This document shows, in pieces, positions 51,268-60,288 of a stretch of DNA of 64,000 bases. A program made the position numbers and the translations under genes. The first letter of the stretch is position 1, and every line of letters starts with the position of its first letter. Origin of the DNA: Mucilaginibacter sp. MD40 (lineage in GTDB: Bacteria; Bacteroidota; Bacteroidia; Sphingobacteriales; Sphingobacteriaceae); the NCBI RefSeq assembly GCF_002288635.1, contig NZ_NRSW01000001.1, positions 3,985,004 to 4,049,003 of the forward strand. Direction: 5' to 3'. The notes beneath the pieces are model-generated. The model ran no database searches, was not told where the DNA came from, and saw only the letters and a list, made by a program, of their open reading frames with translations.

Positions 51268-53498
51268 TGAATTTAAACGACGCTGAGAAAAACAATTTAA
51301 TTGAATTAATAAAGGCCGGCGGAAAACTGCCAAAGGAATACATATATAAGCTATTTTCTGACGAGGAGGATGTGTTCTTATTTTGGAATGGCCGAAAGGA
51401 AGATGTAACGAATATTGCATTGCCTTTTCACAGCATTGAACATATAGATGAACCACGGAAAGAGTCAGTCAAAGCTGGAGGTAATTTTAGCATGTTTGAA
51501 ACTGACTTCAGAGGGAGACAATTGAAGGGTTGGACTAATAAGCTTATTTGGGGAGACAACAAGCTAATATTATCTTCTTTAACAAACGGACCGATTCGTG
51601 AGGAGATAGAAAAGGAAGGCGGTTTAAAGTTGATCTATATTGATCCACCATTTGCAGTTGGAGCAGACTTTGGTTTTAACATAGAGATCGGTGACGACAT
51701 AGTTGAGAAAAAGCAAAGTATCCTGGAAGAAATAGCTTACAGAGATACTTGGGGTAAAGGTATATCGTCTTACCTAAGCATGATGTATGAACGCCTTAAA
51801 CTAATGCACACTCTTTTAGCAGATGATGGTAGCATGTATGTTCATATTGATTATCGAGTCAGCGCTTATTTAAAATTAATGCTCGACGATATATTTGGCG
51901 CGCAAAATTTCATTAATGAAATAATTTGGAAGCGTCGGGGTGGTTTACTTAATCAAAGTAAACAATTTGGAGCATCAACGGATACAATTTTATTTTATGC
52001 CAAAACAGATAGAAATATTTGGAATCCTCAATTTACTAAATCGGATACTGAAGATTATATAAATGAAAGATTTAGGTATGAAGACGAGTCAGGAAGAAAA
52101 TTCAGATTGAGTCCTATTAACTCACCATCATACAGTCCAACGCTATATTACGAATATAAGGGCTATTTACCACCAAAAAATGGCTGGTCCCTTTCAATTG
52201 AAACTATGAAGCGTTTTGATGAAGAGGGTAAATTATATTTTCCAAAGGATAAAACTGGAAGAATTCAAAGGAAGCAGTACTTAGACGAATGGGAAGGGCA
52301 AGGAGTACAAAGCCTATGGCTTGATATATTTCCTATTAACCCAATGGCACAAGAACGTTTGGACTACCCCACTCAAAAACCAGAAACACTTTTGGAAAGA
52401 ATAATAAAAGCAAGTAGTAATGACGGCGATTTGATTGCTGATTTTTTTTGTGGAAGTGGAACGACTGCGGCGGTTGCTGAAAAGCTCGGGCGCAAATGGA
52501 TTACCACTGATCTTGGCCGATTTAGTATTCACACTGCCCGCAAACGATTGATAAATGTCCAGCGGGAACTACAAGCTACTGGCAAAGATTTTAGAGCATT
52601 TGAACTACTTAACCTCGGTAAATATGAGCGTCAGTTTTTCATGGATGACCTAACCAACGGTAAACGAAAAGCTAAAGAAGACCTTTACGTCGATCTCATT
52701 TTAGAGGCTTATAAAGCTAAAAGAATAGAGGGTCATCTTTGCCTACATGGGGCTAAGTCAGGTCGTTTTGTTCACGTTGGCCCTTTGGATGTTCCTGTTA
52801 CGCAGACACGTTTGACAGATATTTTTGAAGAATGTCGCCAAAAGCTTTACACACAAGTCGATGTTTTAGGTTTTGAGTTTGAAATGGGTCTTACGCCACA
52901 ATTCATTCAGGAGCTAAAAGAAAAGGGGGTGGCGATAACATTGAAATACATACCAAAAGATGTATTTGACAAACGCGCCGTAGATAAAGGTCAGGTAAAA
53001 TTTTTTGACGTGGCTTATCTGGATGCCAAAGTAAATCGAATTGATAAAGGTATTCAAATAGAATTAACTGATTTTGTTACTCACTACACTCAAGACGATA
53101 TCGAAGATGTTCAACAATCCATGAAGCCAGGGAGTAAAGTAGTTATAGAAGACGGGCAGATAATAAAAGTTGAAAAAGATAAAAACGGTATAATTAGCAG
53201 TACTAAGTTAACTCAAAACTGGCATGACTGGATTGATTACTGGGCTATAGATTTTGATTACCTAAGTAAAAAGGAAATCATCAAAGTTAAGAATGAGAAT
53301 GATGAGGTAGAAGAAAAATGGACAGGTAATTACCTGTTTGAAAACGAATGGCAGAGTTTTAGAACAAAGAAGAACACAGCATTAGAATTCAAATCTGTGC
53401 CTTACGAATATGCCAAGCCCGGAAAGTACAAAGTAATGGTTAAGGTTGTAGATATTTTAGGCATAGACACAAGTAAAATTATAGAAGTCAATTTTTGA
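51267..53498 (+). CDS. mod: Type III DNA adenine methyltransferase Mod subunit
   Basis: A 743-residue site-specific N6-adenine methyltransferase, beta-class order: catalytic DPPF (126-129 in LIYIDPPFAVG) first, S-adenosylmethionine motif DFFCGSGTT (392-400) later. The variable DNA-recognition region lies between (about 200-340). YPTQKPETLLERII precedes the SAM motif as in EcoP15I Mod. The C-terminal 300 residues are longer than in that model, without recognisable catalytic motifs, and may bind Res. I start at ATG 51267 (TGATG overlap with PIN) rather than TTG 51264. Provides modification and, with Res, restriction. Confidence 0.92.
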   Translation: MNLNDAEKNNLIELIKAGGKLPKEYIYKLFSDEEDVFLFWNGRKEDVTNIALPFHSIEHIDEPRKESVKAGGNFSMFETDFRGRQLKGWTNKLIWGDNKLILSSLTNGPIREEIEKEGGLKLIYIDPPFAVGADFGFNIEIGDDIVEKKQSILEEIAYRDTWGKGISSYLSMMYERLKLMHTLLADDGSMYVHIDYRVSAYLKLMLDDIFGAQNFINEIIWKRRGGLLNQSKQFGASTDTILFYAKTDRNIWNPQFTKSDTEDYINERFRYEDESGRKFRLSPINSPSYSPTLYYEYKGYLPPKNGWSLSIETMKRFDEEGKLYFPKDKTGRIQRKQYLDEWEGQGVQSLWLDIFPINPMAQERLDYPTQKPETLLERIIKASSNDGDLIADFFCGSGTTAAVAEKLGRKWITTDLGRFSIHTARKRLINVQRELQATGKDFRAFELLNLGKYERQFFMDDLTNGKRKAKEDLYVDLILEAYKAKRIEGHLCLHGAKSGRFVHVGPLDVPVTQTRLTDIFEECRQKLYTQVDVLGFEFEMGLTPQFIQELKEKGVAITLKYIPKDVFDKRAVDKGQVKFFDVAYLDAKVNRIDKGIQIELTDFVTHYTQDDIEDVQQSMKPGSKVVIEDGQIIKVEKDKNGIISSTKLTQNWHDWIDYWAIDFDYLSKKEIIKVKNENDEVEEKWTGNYLFENEWQSFRTKKNTALEFKSVPYEYAKPGKYKVMVKVVDILGIDTSKIIEVNF

Positions 53499-53646
53499 TA
53501 CTATAGCCGCTACAATTAACTGTAGTTGCACATTGCTGTTTTATGGCCACTATACGGCAGAGTTTTCTAAACTTCGATAAAGGCACCGACCGAAGATTAT
53601 ATTGCCGTATATGGGCTTTACTTCGGCAAATCATACTTAATTAAAT

Positions 53647-53685
53647 TGTCCCATGTCCCTCTTTACCTAAGGGGACGATGGGACA
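53647..53685. repeat. Structured GTCCC element A (possible terminator)
   Basis: TGTCCCA-T-GTCCC and GGGAC-GA-TGGGACA pair around TCTTTACCTAAG after the Mod gene and before the GmrSD-like gene. A related element lies at 57519-57587. Confidence 0.5.
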
Positions 53686-53715
53686 TATATATTTTAATAA
53701 ACTAAATCTTTCACA

Positions 53716-55704
53716 ATGTCAGACAACAAACTGCAATCTCTAACTGAGATTTTTAATCAAAAAGTATTCAGGATACCAGATTTCCAACGGGGTTATTCTT
53801 GGGGAAATGATCAATTAACCGATTTTTGGGATGACCTAAATAACCTTAAAGATGACCGAATCCATTACACAGGCCTAATAACTGTAAAGCCAATCAAAAG
53901 CGGTGATATTGCTAACTCTGAGAAATGGCAGGAAGACCTGTGGTTGTTTGACAAAGGAATGAAGGCCTATTACTTAATAGATGGACAACAACGCCTTACG
54001 ACATCTATTATATTTATAAACTGCTTACTTGAATGTTTTTCGACTGGAGAGGGTATTAATTTTGATTCGCGAGAATCATGGCAAGGCAAATTTTTATTCC
54101 AGCAATATGGTGACCATTACAAATCGTTCATATTTGGCTATGAAAAAGATAATCCCAGTGATGAGTTTTTTAAAACTCGGATTCTAAACCAAAAGACTTC
54201 TACTTCGGACAAAGTTCCTGAACAAACGTTATATACAGCTAATCTTCAATACGCTAAAGAATTTTTTAGCAAGAAATTCAGTAAGCTTGATAAGACCCAG
54301 CTTCAAAATCTTTTTAAAAAGTTAGTTAATAAATTAAAGTTCAATTTCTATGAAATTGATGACGAACTTGATGAATATGTAACTTTTGAAACGATGAATA
54401 ACCGTGGCAAAAGCTTATCAAATCTCGAACTACTAAAAAATCGTTTGATCTACCTCACAACCTTGCTGTCTGACGATCAGTCTCTTAAAGATAGATTACG
54501 TAAGGATATTAATGAAACTTGGAAGACAATTTATGAATACTTAGGTAAGAATAAATTTAATCCATTAGATGACGACGTGTTTCTGTACAATCATTGGATA
54601 ATGTATTTCAAATATGATCGGAGTATCGCAGACGCATCAGCACGTTACCTGTTGCATGATAAGTTTACGCCAAAAAACACTATCAACAATAAGATTGGCT
54701 TTCAGGATATTAAGCGCTATGTTGATAGTCTTGCAGAAAGTGTAAGGTCTTACTTTTTTATATTCAACGTTCAATATTCCCATTTTAATGGTGAGGTAAA
54801 AGAATGGATGCAGAAATTAAACAGGTTAAGCTTAGGAGCTTTTGTGCCACTGATAATGGCTGCCCTTTGTAAGGAGACAAATCAAGACAACATCTTAAAA
54901 CTGTTAAAAACAGCAGAGCGGTTCCAATTTTTAATATTCAGATTAAGCCAAAGACAATCTAACACTAAGAATAGTCATTTTTTCCGTCTTTCAAATATGC
55001 TATACTTTGGACATGATTATTGGGGGAATGGGCCAACGGACGTATCAAAAGTTACTGGCGATATTTCATGGCACATTGATGGTTGGAAAGATGAAGACTA
55101 TATCGGTTTATTTGATCTTACCCGTTTTCAAACTTACATCAACGAGTTAGGACAAAAAAGTGAAGGCTATTATTCTTGGAATGGCTTACGATACTTTTTG
55201 TATGAGTATGAATTACACTTGCAAACCAAAGCTAACAACAACCAAAAAGTATCTTGGACTGATTTTAACAGCAGGAAAAAAGAAGATACCATTGAACATA
55301 TTTATCCGCAAACTGCGAATTTGCAGTGTTGGGTAGAAGCTTTTAAAGGAATAGGTAAAAAGCAACGCCATATTTATCTGCACAGCTTAGGGAATCTTGT
55401 TTTGCTTGCAAAATCTAAAAACTCATCGTTACAAAACAAATGTTTCGATTTCAAAAAGTCGCATGATGATGACAGCGGAGAATTACAGGGCTTCCATAAC
55501 GGGTCTTATAGTGAAATACAAGTAGCATCTTATGCAAACTGGACACCTACAGAAATTATAGAGAGAGGTTTAAAAATGTTAAAATTCATGGAAGAACGAT
55601 GGAGTTTTGAAGTTATTGATTGGGAAATCACAAAAGAATCCTTATTGAATTTCAAAAATGAGATAGCGCCAGCAATAATAGAGTCAGAAAAAGAATCGAT
55701 ATAA
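53716..55704 (+). CDS. GmrSD-like restriction enzyme (DUF262 + DUF1524)
   Basis: A 662-residue protein. The N-terminal DUF262 domain has FRIPDFQRGYSW (18-29) and the nucleotide-site motif DGQQRLTT (89-96), typical of GmrS; the C-terminal DUF1524 HNH-like nuclease has TIEHIYPQ (about 525-532) and HSLGNLVLL (about 556-564). The two are in one chain as in many type IV enzymes that cut modified (for example glucosylated) phage DNA using NTP. The middle (about 200-480) is helical. It lies on its own after Mod, behind the structured GTCCC element. It complements the type III system by attacking phages with modified DNA. Confidence 0.85.
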   Translation: MSDNKLQSLTEIFNQKVFRIPDFQRGYSWGNDQLTDFWDDLNNLKDDRIHYTGLITVKPIKSGDIANSEKWQEDLWLFDKGMKAYYLIDGQQRLTTSIIFINCLLECFSTGEGINFDSRESWQGKFLFQQYGDHYKSFIFGYEKDNPSDEFFKTRILNQKTSTSDKVPEQTLYTANLQYAKEFFSKKFSKLDKTQLQNLFKKLVNKLKFNFYEIDDELDEYVTFETMNNRGKSLSNLELLKNRLIYLTTLLSDDQSLKDRLRKDINETWKTIYEYLGKNKFNPLDDDVFLYNHWIMYFKYDRSIADASARYLLHDKFTPKNTINNKIGFQDIKRYVDSLAESVRSYFFIFNVQYSHFNGEVKEWMQKLNRLSLGAFVPLIMAALCKETNQDNILKLLKTAERFQFLIFRLSQRQSNTKNSHFFRLSNMLYFGHDYWGNGPTDVSKVTGDISWHIDGWKDEDYIGLFDLTRFQTYINELGQKSEGYYSWNGLRYFLYEYELHLQTKANNNQKVSWTDFNSRKKEDTIEHIYPQTANLQCWVEAFKGIGKKQRHIYLHSLGNLVLLAKSKNSSLQNKCFDFKKSHDDDSGELQGFHNGSYSEIQVASYANWTPTEIIERGLKMLKFMEERWSFEVIDWEITKESLLNFKNEIAPAIIESEKESI

Positions 55705-55855
55705 TAAGAAAAACATTAGCAATTGGGTTGTATTTTTTTACAAGAAATTCTAATCAATAAGAAATAAATTCAATCTAAAAAGTAACATTGTTTTAAAACA
55801 GACGCACTTCTAAATAAAAATAATTTACAAAGTATTTTTTAATTGAATAAAATCT

Positions 55856-55863
55856 TATATTTG
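55856..55863 (+). promoter_or_regulatory. -7 promoter element of the 55868 gene
   Basis: TATATTTG fits TAnnTTTG and ends 4 bp before the ATG at 55868, so the transcript would have almost no leader. Confidence 0.45.
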
Positions 55864-55867
55864 GCTC

Positions 55868-56284
55868 ATGCTAAAGTTAAAAGTCCAAAAGGCCACTGAA
55901 TTCGAAAAGAATGTCAAAGCGACTGTTCAGTCAACAGGTCGACTTGGCTTTTCAGATGGCGCGAAGAAAAAAATGAAGATTGAAACCGGCAAGTATCTCG
56001 TTATTGCTACAAACGAAGAGGATTCTACCGATGAAAATCTTTATGCTTGGCTTGAAGATACAGCCGATGGTGGTGGATTTAGAATTAATAAAGGTGGCGA
56101 GTACTATAATGCTAATACCAAGCCACTTTTTGACGGACTTGGCATTGATTACAAGGATCAAGAAAATCTAATTATTTATGATATAATTGATTTTAACTAT
56201 GAAGGCAACTCTATTTTTAAATTTATAAAGCGCATACACACACGAAACAAAAAGAATAAAAAAACGGGTGATAATGATAACTAA
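55868..56284 (+). CDS. Hypothetical protein in the defence island
   Basis: A 138-residue basic, soluble protein with no recognisable family. It has a beta-rich middle (TGKYLVIATNEEDSTDENLYAWLEDTADGGGFRINKGGEYYNA) and a Lys/Arg/Asn-rich end (RNKKNKKTGDNDN). No membrane segment or signal. It follows the GmrSD-like gene by 164 bp but has its own promoter-like TATATTTG box, and a terminator overlaps its stop, so it is probably a separate unit. No function can be assigned. Confidence 0.6.
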   Translation: MLKLKVQKATEFEKNVKATVQSTGRLGFSDGAKKKMKIETGKYLVIATNEEDSTDENLYAWLEDTADGGGFRINKGGEYYNANTKPLFDGLGIDYKDQENLIIYDIIDFNYEGNSIFKFIKRIHTRNKKNKKTGDNDN

Positions 56285-56294
56285 CCACCCGTTT
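56262..56294 (+). terminator. Terminator overlapping the 55868 gene's stop
   Basis: AAACGGGTG (56262-56270) pairs with CACCCGTTT (56286-56294); the stop codon lies in the loop. A-rich before and T-rich after. Confidence 0.65.
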
Positions 56295-56459
56295 ATCGAA
56301 AACTTTATTACGTCTGGGGAGACAATAATTAAGGGCTCGTGCCCCTTATTTAAGTATTTCGTTTTTCAAATTTAGTAAATTTATTTTACAAAAGGTTTAG
56401 TTATCAAGTTAACGATTTTGCATTCGCAAAATTATTTTATAACTAATAGCTAAAACAAA

Positions 56460-56795
56460 ATGGCAAAGTTTCAAATTTTTAAAAGCACTGTAAATTATCA
56501 ATACTATTATCATCTAAGAGCCACTGGAAACAACGAGATCATATTACGTGGTGAAGGTTATACATCTTTATCAGCTTGCAAGGCAGGGATTGAGTCTGTT
56601 AAGTTAAATGCACCTTACGACTCAAGATATGACAAGTTGTACACATCGTATCGGCAATATCATTTCAACTTGAAGGCTTCTAATGGTCAAGTTGTTGGTA
56701 CCAGTGAAAGTTATACTACATCTACAAATAGAGATAACGGTATAAGTTTGGTAAAGGCACAGGCTCCTACCGCGCCAGTAGAAGATTTGTCCTAA
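56460..56795 (+). CDS. YegP-like DUF1508 protein
   Basis: A 111-residue protein with two DUF1508 repeats. Each starts with an aromatic strand and contains the pattern (Y/F)xxLxASNGQ-x-VGTSE-x-Y (HFNLKASNGQVVGTSESYTT in the second) and ends in NGIxxVKxxAP (RDNGISLVKAQAP). DUF1508/YegP proteins are small, soluble and of unknown function, often found in pairs of repeats. Monocistronic, followed by a perfect terminator. It is common in Bacteroidota, so it may be ordinary cargo. Confidence 0.85.
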   Translation: MAKFQIFKSTVNYQYYYHLRATGNNEIILRGEGYTSLSACKAGIESVKLNAPYDSRYDKLYTSYRQYHFNLKASNGQVVGTSESYTTSTNRDNGISLVKAQAPTAPVEDLS

Positions 56796-56812
56796 AATTA
56801 AGTGTTTAACAG

Positions 56813-56841
56813 AAGCAGGGCCAAGAGCCCTGCTTTTTTGT
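56813..56841 (+). terminator. Terminator after YegP-like gene
   Basis: AAGCAGGGC-CAAGA-GCCCTGCTT, 9-bp perfect stem followed by TTTT. Confidence 0.8.
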
Positions 56842-56858
56842 TATTAAAATTCTTGTTT

Positions 56859-57230
56859 TCATGCTTCTGCTAAAGTTTTTGGTTTGCCATGCAATGCTTC
56901 AAGAATCCGTTTTGTAAAGTTTAAATTATCTCTAATTTCTTCTACACTTACTTTTTCACTATCACTTACTCCGTATAGATTTGTTTCCAGTTTGTTTACT
57001 ATTTCAATAATACCGTTTTCCTTAAGGAAGGTGCTTAATTCAACGGAAGAGTGTGGTTTAAATTTATGAAACTCGCACCCTTTATGGAGAATCTTATGGC
57101 CGGTGTCAAGACCGGGTATATCGCCATTATTATAAATATACTCTACGAAAGCTTTTTCGGGCGAATTGATAGGTCTTTTACATTTGTCGCAAATAAATTT
57201 CTGTCTTAATCTTAAAATTGGTTCGTTCAT
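56859..57230 (-). CDS. Hypothetical protein with zinc-binding-like Cys/His motif
   Basis: A 123-residue soluble protein. Near the N-terminus it has FICDKCKRPI (CxxC), and further on GHKILHKGCEFHKF (H-x3-H-x2-C-x2-H), which could complete a zinc site. The rest is helical and acidic (ESSVEL-type SSVELSTFLKENGIIEIVNKLE). Function unknown. It is transcribed towards the YegP-like gene. Such Cys/His clusters are seen in small regulatory or nucleic-acid-binding proteins of mobile elements, but this is inference. Confidence 0.55.
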   Translation of the reverse strand: MNEPILRLRQKFICDKCKRPINSPEKAFVEYIYNNGDIPGLDTGHKILHKGCEFHKFKPHSSVELSTFLKENGIIEIVNKLETNLYGVSDSEKVSVEEIRDNLNFTKRILEALHGKPKTLAEA

Positions 57231-57310
57231 AATAAGTGTTTTTTAATGACCACAAGTTCCTTATTGTCAATATATTAAGCAAGACCTCTGAAACTTTTAG
57301 CATTTTGAGA

Positions 57311-57357
57311 ATTATAAATTTTTATATTAAATAGATCAATTGTATAAAATTTATAAT
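57311..57357. repeat. AT-rich inverted repeat near the primase gene
   Basis: ATTATAAATTTTTATA and TATAAAATTTATAAT, 15-bp arms with one bulge. It lies in a 420-bp gap between divergent genes near the primase-helicase gene and may be an origin or an operator. Confidence 0.4.
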
Positions 57358-57518
57358 TGTTATAATAGCAATATATACCTTCTTCTAAGAACGAAAATGC
57401 TGTTCAATCAAGTTTAAAAACTTGCCAATTTTAGGCTTGAAATCTATTATTCTGCGTGAAATGGCAGTTTGCGATTTTTTTTTAATCATGATTGGCTAAA
57501 AGTATTGAGCAACTTTAC

Positions 57519-57587
57519 TGTCCCATCATCAATTTTGTCCCCTTGTACAGGAAGGGACGAATAGGTTTGTGAGGTCAATTTGGGACA
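57519..57587. repeat. Structured GTCCC element B
   Basis: TGTCCCA ... GTCCCC ... GGGAC ... TGGGACA, the same four-block order as element A at 53647-53685 but with wider spacing. Confidence 0.4.
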
Positions 57588-57603
57588 CTAATATTGCTCA
57601 ATA

Positions 57604-57639
57604 AAAAGCCGAACCCATAAAGAAGATGGCTCGGCTTTT
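57604..57639 (-). terminator. Terminator of the primase-helicase gene
   Basis: AAAAGCCGA pairs with TCGGCTTTT around an 18-nt loop; on the minus strand it ends in a T-run directly after the stop of the primase gene. Confidence 0.65.
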
Positions 57640-57649
57640 CTATTTTACA

Positions 57650-59659
57650 TTACTGCACCCATCTACCCACAGTGGTTTTACTAACCCCCAGTTGTTGGCC
57701 TATTTGCCTAATAGTAATCCCTGGTACAGTAGCCCTTAGACGCATTGCTTCTTCTTTTAAACTCTCCATATCTAAAGAATCTGCTAACAAAGATGCTTCG
57801 TCACAAAACTCGATGAACTTGAACGTTAGTAGTGATTCGTCAGATTCCTCCCTTTGCAACTCACATTTTAGTACATTACTTTTATCATATACAAGTTCAC
57901 CACTTCTACTGGGTTTAACTTGTTTAACGTATCGATGACCTGAATCGGCCGCTGATACCCCAATAGCAAACACCGTGTCAGCAAAATTGCTGAGTTGTTT
58001 ACTTCCCGCTAAGTCATTAATTGTAAGCGATTGAGAGGCCTGCCTTTTGGGAGTATGGGCAAGCACTAAGATGGTTACACCCAGTTCCGTTTTTAGCTGC
58101 TTCAAAAGCTTCATCAATTCCATTGCAACCTGAACATCAGAAGATGTTTGAGCACTTAAAAAAGTGATGTTGTCAATAACGATGAATTTAGCATCTGTAT
58201 CAATTATATCTTGCTTTATTTTATCCAATAAAGCATTTTCAAATTTATATTGACGATCTGTTACCAACTGGGTGAAATCTACGTTGTCCGTAAAAAGATT
58301 ATCGCTAAACATGTGCATGGTACCGCCTTCGCTACTATACCTTTTTTGAAATTGCTTGTCAGATAATTCAAAGTCGTAGTAAATCACTTTGCAAGGGTCA
58401 CATTGATTCTCTAACGATAACAAATTACTCCCTCGGCTTACAGCATCAGCAATAGCTACAGCCAAGATGCTTTTGCCGATACCTGTATCGCCAAATAATA
58501 TACCTAACTCGCCCGAGTGTAAAAACACATCAAACATCTTGTATATTTCAGGCATATTCTTCGCATCTTCCATTCGTTGGGAAGCAGTACGGACGCTTTT
58601 TCTTTGCGAAGTTGGTGCTGGAAGTAAATGGTTCGAGACTGCTTCCCCTATGATTTGATTTAATTCTGATATAGTACCACCATGTTTAAAGAAGTCTGAA
58701 ACGTCTTTGCCGCCGACATCTTTCAACCAACAAGGCAACTCAACTGAAGGGCAATTGAACGTTTTTGATAATTCTTTACTTCTTCTTACTCCTGTTTCGT
58801 CATTATCATACAGAACAGACGTTATGCGCATTCTGCTATCAAAAAGATTCTTTTTTTGTTTAGGTGTGAAATCCGAAGTCTCGCTGTTAAGTGTAATAGC
58901 GTTGTAACCATGAGCAATCAACGATAATGTATCTTTTTCACCGGCTGCTAAAATCACATCTTGCGTTTCTGGGTAATTATCGAACGGTGTTCCAAAGGTG
59001 TAATCAACTGGTTTTATACCAACATACCAAAAAGCTTTGGGGTTTGGGCTGTAAATTTTTCCGTAATTATCCCCTTTGTAGGCAAACCACATTTTCCCAG
59101 CTGGTCGCTCTTTAAATATCGGTAAGAGGTCTTCATCATGCTGTATGCTATAAGAATCTAAAGCAACAACTCTATGTTTATCCAGTGTTGCACCGTCAAT
59201 TCCATATTGACTCCAATAAGAAAGCTCATCAGAGGTAAAGTCAATGCTTTTTCTGTCATTGAATTTTACCTTAACAAAATCGTTGTCTTTATTTAAGATA
59301 TTAGGTTGAACCCAACTGTTTATAGTCGTCTCATCGAAGCTATCAACATGCTTCCACATTGTAGCCAACAGTAGCTCAATCTCGTCTTCAGGGTCAATCC
59401 CATATAGCGTGCCTGCAAATTCAAAAACGTTGCCGGCATAGCTTTCATCACCGAAGTCTTTGAACCGCCATTGACCATTCCAGTAATAAATGCTTAAACT
59501 GGGATTGGAGTCATTATAAAATGGGTTACGTACAGATTTACAACTTACATTATTTTCTTTGACTGTTAGGTTAGGTATAATGCTTTTGTAGAATAGAAAG
59601 CCACCTTTAGTGGCATCGAGTATGTCTTGTTTTAATGTTAAAATTTGTTTATTAAACAT
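57650..59659 (-). CDS. Toprim primase / AAA helicase-like replication protein
   Basis: A 669-residue protein for replication of a mobile element. The N-terminus (about 20-115) resembles a CHC2-type primase start (NPFYNDSNPSLSIYYWNGQWRFKDFG), but only one Cys-containing zinc-like position (Cys40) remains. A Toprim domain follows with LAAGEKDTLSL (239-246) and YDNDETG (284-290). The C-terminal RecA/AAA_25 domain has Walker A GDTGIGKS (390-397), Walker B FIVIDNITFLS and a sensor-like LVLAHTPKRQ. It ends in a small HTH (GITIRQIGQQLGVSKTTVGRWVQ). Together these can prime and unwind DNA for autonomous replication. It is on the same strand as the AlpA-like and integrase genes. Confidence 0.85.
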   Translation of the reverse strand: MFNKQILTLKQDILDATKGGFLFYKSIIPNLTVKENNVSCKSVRNPFYNDSNPSLSIYYWNGQWRFKDFGDESYAGNVFEFAGTLYGIDPEDEIELLLATMWKHVDSFDETTINSWVQPNILNKDNDFVKVKFNDRKSIDFTSDELSYWSQYGIDGATLDKHRVVALDSYSIQHDEDLLPIFKERPAGKMWFAYKGDNYGKIYSPNPKAFWYVGIKPVDYTFGTPFDNYPETQDVILAAGEKDTLSLIAHGYNAITLNSETSDFTPKQKKNLFDSRMRITSVLYDNDETGVRRSKELSKTFNCPSVELPCWLKDVGGKDVSDFFKHGGTISELNQIIGEAVSNHLLPAPTSQRKSVRTASQRMEDAKNMPEIYKMFDVFLHSGELGILFGDTGIGKSILAVAIADAVSRGSNLLSLENQCDPCKVIYYDFELSDKQFQKRYSSEGGTMHMFSDNLFTDNVDFTQLVTDRQYKFENALLDKIKQDIIDTDAKFIVIDNITFLSAQTSSDVQVAMELMKLLKQLKTELGVTILVLAHTPKRQASQSLTINDLAGSKQLSNFADTVFAIGVSAADSGHRYVKQVKPSRSGELVYDKSNVLKCELQREESDESLLTFKFIEFCDEASLLADSLDMESLKEEAMRLRATVPGITIRQIGQQLGVSKTTVGRWVQ

Positions 59660-59774
59660 TTGTTCTTTTTCTTTTGAAGTTTACACTTCGGTAGTATTTC
59701 AGTCTTACGTTGTTATCAACGCTAAGTAATTGCTGATATTTATATATCTACGTCATATGTTTTTTAAATGAGGA

Positions 59775-59796
59775 AAGGGCCGATTTCTCGGCCCTT
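59775..59796 (-). terminator. Hairpin between AlpA-like and primase genes
   Basis: AAGGGCCGA-TTTC-TCGGCCCTT, a 9-bp perfect stem, downstream of the 59818 gene on the minus strand. It may end that transcript or only reduce read-through into the primase gene. Confidence 0.55.
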
Positions 59797-59817
59797 GATT
59801 TATTAATTTGTATTAAT

Positions 59818-60195
59818 TTATTTTTTATTTAGTTGTCGTCCTTTTTTTCGACTGACATTTTTTAGAGAATCCAATACCTCTGTTTTATTATATAAGCACT
59901 TTCGGCCTATTCGCACAACCGGAATTAGTCCCTGGCATTGGTATCTATGTAATGTCGGGTAAGAGATTTGGAGGAGGTCGGCTACTTGCTCGCGGGTAAT
60001 GTATCCGTCGTTTAAATTATCAACGCCGGGGTGGGTTGTTTTTTGTTGACTTAGCTCGGCTATAATATTCTTTGCAGCTTTGTCTACGCTCTCCTGAACA
60101 GCATCAGTGACAAGCGTTAAAAATTGATTTACGAAGGTAACCATGCTTAACTGCTGGCCTTTTAAAATGTTGTTTCCTTCTGTTTGGGATGCCAT
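59818..60195 (-). CDS. AlpA/excisionase-like HTH protein
   Basis: A 125-residue protein. The C-terminal 60 residues are a winged HTH of the MerR/HTH_17 type: GYITREQVADLLQISYPTLH, then RYQCQGLIPVVRIGRKCLYNKTEVL. This is the pattern of AlpA regulators and Xis directionality factors of mobile elements. The N-terminal half is helical (about 15-45). It lies just below the integrase gene (94-bp gap) and upstream of the primase gene, same strand, so it may control excision and replication. Confidence 0.82.
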   Translation of the reverse strand: MASQTEGNNILKGQQLSMVTFVNQFLTLVTDAVQESVDKAAKNIIAELSQQKTTHPGVDNLNDGYITREQVADLLQISYPTLHRYQCQGLIPVVRIGRKCLYNKTEVLDSLKNVSRKKGRQLNKK

Positions 60196-60288
60196 TAAAT
60201 TTGAAATAAAATCATTTTAATATAATTAATTGATTAATAAATATCTTTTATAGATATATATAAACGCAAGGTCTCACAAATTTAAAAA

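Noticed and set aside
53551..53611. Inverted repeat TATACGGCA / TGCCGTATA between Mod and the GmrSD-like gene
   Set aside because: Short arms with a 43-bp spacer and no promoter or gene relation; could be chance, so not called.
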